Positions 60,764 through 64,000 of a stretch of 64,000 nt of DNA are shown piece after piece. Each line of letters opens with the position of its first letter. The stretch's first letter is position 1. Location of the stretch: contig NZ_SSOC01000001.1 in NCBI RefSeq assembly GCF_004801295.1, forward strand, positions 62,001-126,000, written 5' to 3'. A program made the translations under genes and the position numbers. The notes below the pieces were generated by a model. It did no database searches. It was not told the origin of the DNA and worked only from the letters and a program-made list of their open reading frames with translations. This DNA comes from Pseudothauera nasutitermitis. Its GTDB lineage: Bacteria; Pseudomonadota; Gammaproteobacteria; Burkholderiales; Rhodocyclaceae.

Positions 60764-60779
60764 CTACTACATCTAGTAG
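60764..60779. promoter_or_regulatory. NrdR-box-like palindrome upstream of nrdJ
   Basis: CTACTACATCTAGTAG is a 16-base palindrome with six-base arms. Its core ACTACATCTAGT matches ten of twelve positions of the NrdR-box core ACTATATATAGT. It lies just upstream of the nrdJ TTGACA. NrdR is the ATP/dATP-sensing repressor of ribonucleotide reductase genes and usually binds two boxes; I could not find a clear second copy at the normal 31-base phase. Confidence 0.55.
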
Positions 60780-60983
60780 CGATGATTTGCCGATATGGGG
60801 GCTGAAACCTTTGAAAATACGGGGAAAGGAATGCCTCCGGCATCGGTTCCATGCAGGGGGCAGAGTGGTGTCGAGAGGGACGCGCATCCGCATGATCCGG
60901 TGCCGTGTCGGCAGCGCGCTGGGGCAGCGCAGGAACGGCACGCGGCGGCGCCCCGCGTGGCGCGGGCCGCCTCCGCCCGGGCT

Positions 60984-61841
60984 CTACTGAACGCCCAGCT
61001 TGGGGAAGAACAGCGCCACGTAGGCCGCCAGATGCAGTTCCGCTTCCTCGCGGATGCGCCCCAGCTTGGCCGGCGACATCGCCAGCTGCATCCATACCGA
61101 GCTGTCGATGCGCGCGGCGGCCTCCTCGCTCGATTCGCCGTTGCGGTCGGCGTGCACCACCTGGTTGGCGACGTGCAGGATGGCTGCGTCGAACGCGCTG
61201 TCGCCGCCCAGGCGCGGCTGCAGCTGCGCGCCCAGGGCCTCGGCGAAGCACGGCGGCAGGCGCCAGTGGTCGACCAGCGTGGCGCCCACCTCGGCGAAAT
61301 CGCAGCCGATCAGGCGGCGCTCGGCCTCGTGCAGGGGTTCGCCGGTCTCGTCGGCGGCCTGCTGCGCCTCACCGGCCAGTTCCGGCACCACCTGATACAT
61401 CGCCAGGTGTCCCAGATCGGCCAGCATGCCCAGGACGAACAGGCGCTCCGCGCTGGGCAGCCCGCAGTTGCGCGCAATCGCCCGCGAAGCCAGCGCGCAC
61501 ATCACGCTGCCGCGCCAGAAGCGGTTCATGTCCATGCGGTCCGGGCGGATGCCGGCGAACACCGAACTCACCGACATCGCCAGCACCAGGTCGTGGATCT
61601 GTTGCAGCCCCAGAATCTGCACCGCGCGGCTCACCGTATCCACCTGGCCGCCGTAGCCGTACAGCGCGCTGTTGACCACGCGCAGCAGGCGGGCGGTGAG
61701 TGCCGGGTCGGCGGCCACCAGATGGCCCACCCCGGTCACCGAGCCCTCGGGGGAATCCAGCTCTTCCCGGATGCGGTAATACACCCTGGGCAGGGACGCG
61801 AGCGCGTCGAGCTGGGAGACCAGTTCCTGGGCCGAATGCAT
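60984..61841 (-). CDS. HDOD-domain signalling protein
   Basis: A 285-residue protein made almost wholly of an HDOD domain, a metal-free relative of HD phosphohydrolases used as a regulatory output or binding module. Motifs are LASLPRVYYRIREELDSPEGSVTGVGHLVAADPALTARLLRVVNSALYG, DTVSRAVQILGLQQIHDLVLAMSV and ERLFVLGMLADLGHLAMYQVVPE. No receiver, GGDEF or EAL domain is attached. ATG 61841 begins the domain without much extra; the ribosome site is weak. Function in this organism is unknown. Confidence 0.85.
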   Translation of the reverse strand: MHSAQELVSQLDALASLPRVYYRIREELDSPEGSVTGVGHLVAADPALTARLLRVVNSALYGYGGQVDTVSRAVQILGLQQIHDLVLAMSVSSVFAGIRPDRMDMNRFWRGSVMCALASRAIARNCGLPSAERLFVLGMLADLGHLAMYQVVPELAGEAQQAADETGEPLHEAERRLIGCDFAEVGATLVDHWRLPPCFAEALGAQLQPRLGGDSAFDAAILHVANQVVHADRNGESSEEAAARIDSSVWMQLAMSPAKLGRIREEAELHLAAYVALFFPKLGVQ

Positions 61842-62030
61842 GAAGGGTTTCCGAAGGGCTGACGTGGGAATTATGGGCGAAGCGCGGCGCGCGGGAAACG
61901 TCGCGGCACGCATTGCCACAAGGCGGCCGGTGGACGGGCGGGGCCGTGCGGGCTGGCGAGCGGGGTTCGGGATGGGCGCGGGCGACTGGGCATGGGCGCG
62001 GGTGGGTGGTTCGTGGTGGGCGGCATTATG

Positions 62031-62050
62031 CCCCGGCGCGCGCGCCGGGG
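62031..62050. repeat. 20-bp perfect palindrome upstream of the endonuclease-family gene
   Basis: CCCCGGCGCG followed by CGCGCCGGGG is a perfect self-complementary 20-mer in the 270-base divergent spacer (61842-62111) between the HDOD and endonuclease-family genes. The rest of the spacer shows repeated GGGCGCGGG-type sequence and no gene. Regulatory function is possible but unproven. Confidence 0.45.
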
Positions 62051-62111
62051 GCAGGGGTGTGCGCAGCTTGCCTCATAATCCGCCGGACGAATGGCAAAGG
62101 GAGACAGGGCG

Positions 62112-62987
62112 ATGGACGCCACGGTGCGCATGGTGAGCTGGAACATCCAGTGGGGGCGCGGCGCGGACGGGCGCGTGGATCTGCGCCGCAGCGCGGACGA
62201 TCTGCGCCGCCTGGGCGGCGGCGCAGGGCCGGAAGTGATCTGCCTGCAGGAGGTGGCGAGCAACTTTGCCGGGCTGCCGGGCGGCGCGCGCGAGGACGAG
62301 GTGGCCTTCTTCGCCGAGGCTTTTCCCGAACATGAGGCGGTGTTCGGCGCGGCCATCGACGCGCGCGACGATGAAGGCGGGCGGGCGCGCTTCGGCAACC
62401 TGATCCTGTCGCGCCTGCCGGTGGATCAGGTATTCCGCCATGCCCTGCCGGCGCCGGCCGATCCCGGCCTGCCATCGATGCCGCGCGCCTGCCTGGAAGT
62501 GGTGGTGGAGGCGCCATGGGGCTGGCTGCGGGTGATGACCACGCATCTGGAGTACTACTCCGGGCGCCAGCGCCGCGCCCAGGCCGAGGCCCTGCGGGAA
62601 CTGCAGCGCGAGATCGCCGGGCGCGCGGGCAGCGTGGCCGGCAAGGAGGGCAACCCGGCCTTCGCCGCCCGTCCGCGTCCGCCTTCGGCAGTGCTGTGCG
62701 GGGATTTCAACTGCACGCCGGACAGCGCCGAGCACGCCGCGCTGTGCCGATCGCCGGATGCCGCGCTGCCGGGCTGGCGCGACGCCTGGCCGCTGGTGCA
62801 CGGCACGGCGGCGCATGCGCCCACGGTGGGGCTGCACGGCGCCGAATGGCCGGACCGGCCGTACTGCTGCGATTACTTCCTGGTCAGTGCCGATCTGGCC
62901 GCGCGCGTGCGCGACCTGCAGGTGGATGCGCACAGCGCGGCGTCCGACCACCAGCCGGTGCTGCTGGTGCTGGGGGCGGACGCCTGA
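62112..62987 (+). CDS. Endonuclease/exonuclease/phosphatase-family hydrolase
   Basis: A 291-residue metal-dependent phosphoesterase fold. Motifs in order are VSWNIQWGRGADG (Asn), VICLQEVAS (metal Glu), FGNLILSRLPV, VMTTHLEYYSGRQR (His), AVLCGDFNCTPDS (Asp and Asn) and the final SAASDHQPVLLVL (Asp-His). The family includes DNases and lipid or nucleotide phosphatases, so the substrate is open. There is no signal peptide. ATG 62112 is chosen over ATG 62091 because AGGGAG lies eight bases before it. Confidence 0.88.
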   Translation: MDATVRMVSWNIQWGRGADGRVDLRRSADDLRRLGGGAGPEVICLQEVASNFAGLPGGAREDEVAFFAEAFPEHEAVFGAAIDARDDEGGRARFGNLILSRLPVDQVFRHALPAPADPGLPSMPRACLEVVVEAPWGWLRVMTTHLEYYSGRQRRAQAEALRELQREIAGRAGSVAGKEGNPAFAARPRPPSAVLCGDFNCTPDSAEHAALCRSPDAALPGWRDAWPLVHGTAAHAPTVGLHGAEWPDRPYCCDYFLVSADLAARVRDLQVDAHSAASDHQPVLLVLGADA

Positions 62988-62993
62988 AGCGGC

Positions 62994-63803
62994 TCAGCGC
63001 GCGGCGAGGAAGCCGCGCAGCGCGTCGGTGACGCCGTCCGGCGCCTCGGCCATCAGCGCGTGGCCGGTGGCCGGCAGGGTGACCACGCGGGTGCCGCCGG
63101 GCACGGCGGTGAATGCCTCGCGCAGCGGGCGCGCGGCGCGCGCCGGGGTCATCTGGTCTCGTTCGCCGTAGATCAGCAGGGTGGGGCAGCGGATTTCCGC
63201 GGCGGCCTGCTGGCCGTGCTGGTAGGCGTTGCAGGCCGCCAGGTCGGTGGCCAGCACGCCGGCGTGCTGGTGCCCCATCAGCCGGGCATTGGCGCCGGGC
63301 AGCCACAGGCCGGGCGCCGGGCTGGCGCCCAGGTGCGAGGCCGGCGTGTAGGACCACTGGTTGATCATGCCGTGGGCCTTGGGGCGGTCGGTTTCGGCGG
63401 CTTCCTGCAGCACCGGGGCCACCGGCATCGGCGCGGCGCTGCCGATCAGCGCCAGCGCGGCGGCGCGCGCCGGGTGGCGGGCGGCGGCTTCCAGGGCGAT
63501 CAGCGAGCCCATGCTGTGGCCGGCCAGCGTGGCGCGTTCCACGCCCACAGCGTCGAGCACGGCGGCCAGCCAGTCGGCCAGGGCCTCGATGGAGGCCAGC
63601 GGCTGGCCGGCGGAGGCGCCGTGGCCGGGCAGGTCCGGGGCGAGCACGCCGAAGCCGTGATGGGCCAGGTGGCGGGCCTGATGGTTCCATACGCTGTGGT
63701 CGTGGCCGGCGCCATGCACCAGCACCACGGCGGGCAGGCGGCGGTCGAAGGCGCGCCCGCCTGTATACAGGCGCGTGCGCTGGCCGAGTACGTCTAGATC
63801 CAT
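62994..63803 (-). CDS. Alpha/beta-fold hydrolase
   Basis: A 269-residue cytoplasmic hydrolase. It has VVLVHGAGHDHSVWNHQARHL (oxyanion HG), LAPDLPGHGASAG, nucleophile Ser 97 in AGHSMGSLIALE, acid Asp in LLIYGERDQMTP and His in LPATGHALMAEAPD, the complete triad. The substrate is unknown. It starts five bases after the stop of the upstream PLP enzyme gene on the same strand, so the two are co-transcribed. It converges with the endonuclease-family gene with only six bases between stops. Confidence 0.9.
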   Translation of the reverse strand: MDLDVLGQRTRLYTGGRAFDRRLPAVVLVHGAGHDHSVWNHQARHLAHHGFGVLAPDLPGHGASAGQPLASIEALADWLAAVLDAVGVERATLAGHSMGSLIALEAAARHPARAAALALIGSAAPMPVAPVLQEAAETDRPKAHGMINQWSYTPASHLGASPAPGLWLPGANARLMGHQHAGVLATDLAACNAYQHGQQAAAEIRCPTLLIYGERDQMTPARAARPLREAFTAVPGGTRVVTLPATGHALMAEAPDGVTDALRGFLAAR

Positions 63804-63808
63804 GGCGC

Positions 63809-64000
63809 TTACTCTTTCAACAGTTTGGCGACCGCGTGCAGGCCGCGGTCGAGGTCGGCGATCAGGTCCCCGGCCGATTCCAGGCCCACCGACAGGCGCA
63901 CCGTGCCTTCGCCGATGCCGGAAGCGGCCAGATCGGCTGCGGACATGCGGAAATGGGTAGTGCTGGCCGGGTGGATGACCAGTGATTTGGCGTCGCCGAC
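63809..64000 (-). CDS. Cys/Met-metabolism PLP-dependent enzyme, C-terminal fragment
   Basis: The last 63 codons of a gene that begins beyond the window. The fragment reads VGDAKSLVIHPASTTHF, then MSAADLAASGIGEGTVRLSVG and LESAGDLIADLDRGLHAVAKL. These are the C-terminal signatures of the O-acetylhomoserine sulfhydrylase / cystathionine gamma-synthase family, with the HPASTTH and RLSVGLE motifs. The member (MetY or MetZ type) cannot be told from this part alone. It is followed after five bases by the alpha/beta hydrolase gene. Confidence 0.88.
   Translation of the reverse strand, partial: VGDAKSLVIHPASTTHFRMSAADLAASGIGEGTVRLSVGLESAGDLIADLDRGLHAVAKLLKE

Larger units (their letters stand above)
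60623..60983. other. Spacer between nrdJ and the HDOD gene
   Basis: The 361-base spacer upstream of nrdJ contains an AT-rich control region (60670-60790) with the promoter-like and NrdR-like elements listed separately, and an outer inverted repeat AAATCATCG/CGATGATTT (60736-60744 and 60780-60788). From 60790 to 60983 I see only GC-rich sequence with a GGCGGC/GCCGCC repeat downstream of the HDOD gene. No cobalamin riboswitch could be recognised. Confidence 0.45.

Noticed and set aside
57824-60805. A 993-codon plus-strand open frame opposite nrdJ
   Set aside because: Antisense to a conserved enzyme with all active-site motifs; composition is typical of a reverse-frame shadow.
60623-60983. Cobalamin riboswitch before nrdJ
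   Set aside because: nrdJ needs B12, so I looked for a B12-box and the long conserved fold; the region is too AT-rich and lacks recognisable conserved segments.

Overview
The window reads as one continuous piece of chromosome from a GC-rich betaproteobacterium. Gene order and protein character best fit the Rhodocyclales (Thauera/Azoarcus type). The order that suggests this is grpE, hemH/hrcA, nadK-recN, fur/bamE-dapB, carAB-greA, yhbY/rlmE-ftsH-folP-glmM, pst, tpiA-secG-tRNA-Leu-nuoA-N, then a DUF2818 gene and a Nudix gene. The genus is an inference from synteny, not from a database search. I see no phage, insertion sequence with a transposase, or CRISPR array. Nearly all of the sequence is coding.

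Region by region. 0-0.8 kb: start of dnaK and all of grpE, with a good RpoH-type heat-shock promoter before grpE. 0.95-2.3 kb: a soluble Ser/Thr kinase fused to a cyclic-nucleotide-binding-like domain. 2.3-2.6 kb: a 268-bp non-coding element with 32-bp terminal inverted repeats and two nested hairpins. 2.6-8.5 kb: a Ca-binding-repeat protein, hemH and hrcA (minus strand), then nadK and recN (plus strand). 8.6-19.8 kb: fur, bamE, dapB, carA-carB-greA (carA has a promoter immediately followed by an intrinsic terminator), yhbY, rlmE, ftsH and folP. 19.8-21 kb: a siaC-siaD pair on the minus strand between folP and glmM. 21.3-27.6 kb: glmM and the phosphate transporter pstSCAB. 27.6-32.1 kb: a minus-strand block with a methyltransferase, arsR-arsD, and a second siaC with siaB and a CBS-domain siaA. 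32.2-49.3 kb: tpiA, secG, tRNA-Leu(GAG), the fourteen-gene complex I operon, DUF2818 and a Nudix hydrolase. 49.4-57.7 kb: a HIT protein, a methyltransferase, and a LysR regulator divergent from an RND efflux operon. 57.7-64 kb: coenzyme B12-dependent ribonucleotide reductase nrdJ, an HDOD protein, an endonuclease/exonuclease/phosphatase-family protein, an alpha/beta hydrolase and the end of a Cys/Met-metabolism PLP enzyme.

Most of the window is core metabolism. The part most worth following is the Sia signalling set. In Pseudomonas aeruginosa, SiaA (phosphatase), SiaB (kinase), SiaC (phosphoprotein) and SiaD (diguanylate cyclase) are encoded together and control c-di-GMP and aggregation. Here they are split into two clusters about 9 kb apart, each with its own SiaC of 130 residues. 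The phosphatase carries a pair of CBS domains in place of the membrane sensor. Other points of interest are an ArsD without its N-terminal metal-binding cysteines, a possible attenuator before carAB, a NrdR-like box before nrdJ, and several palindromic repeats placed exactly at gene ends.
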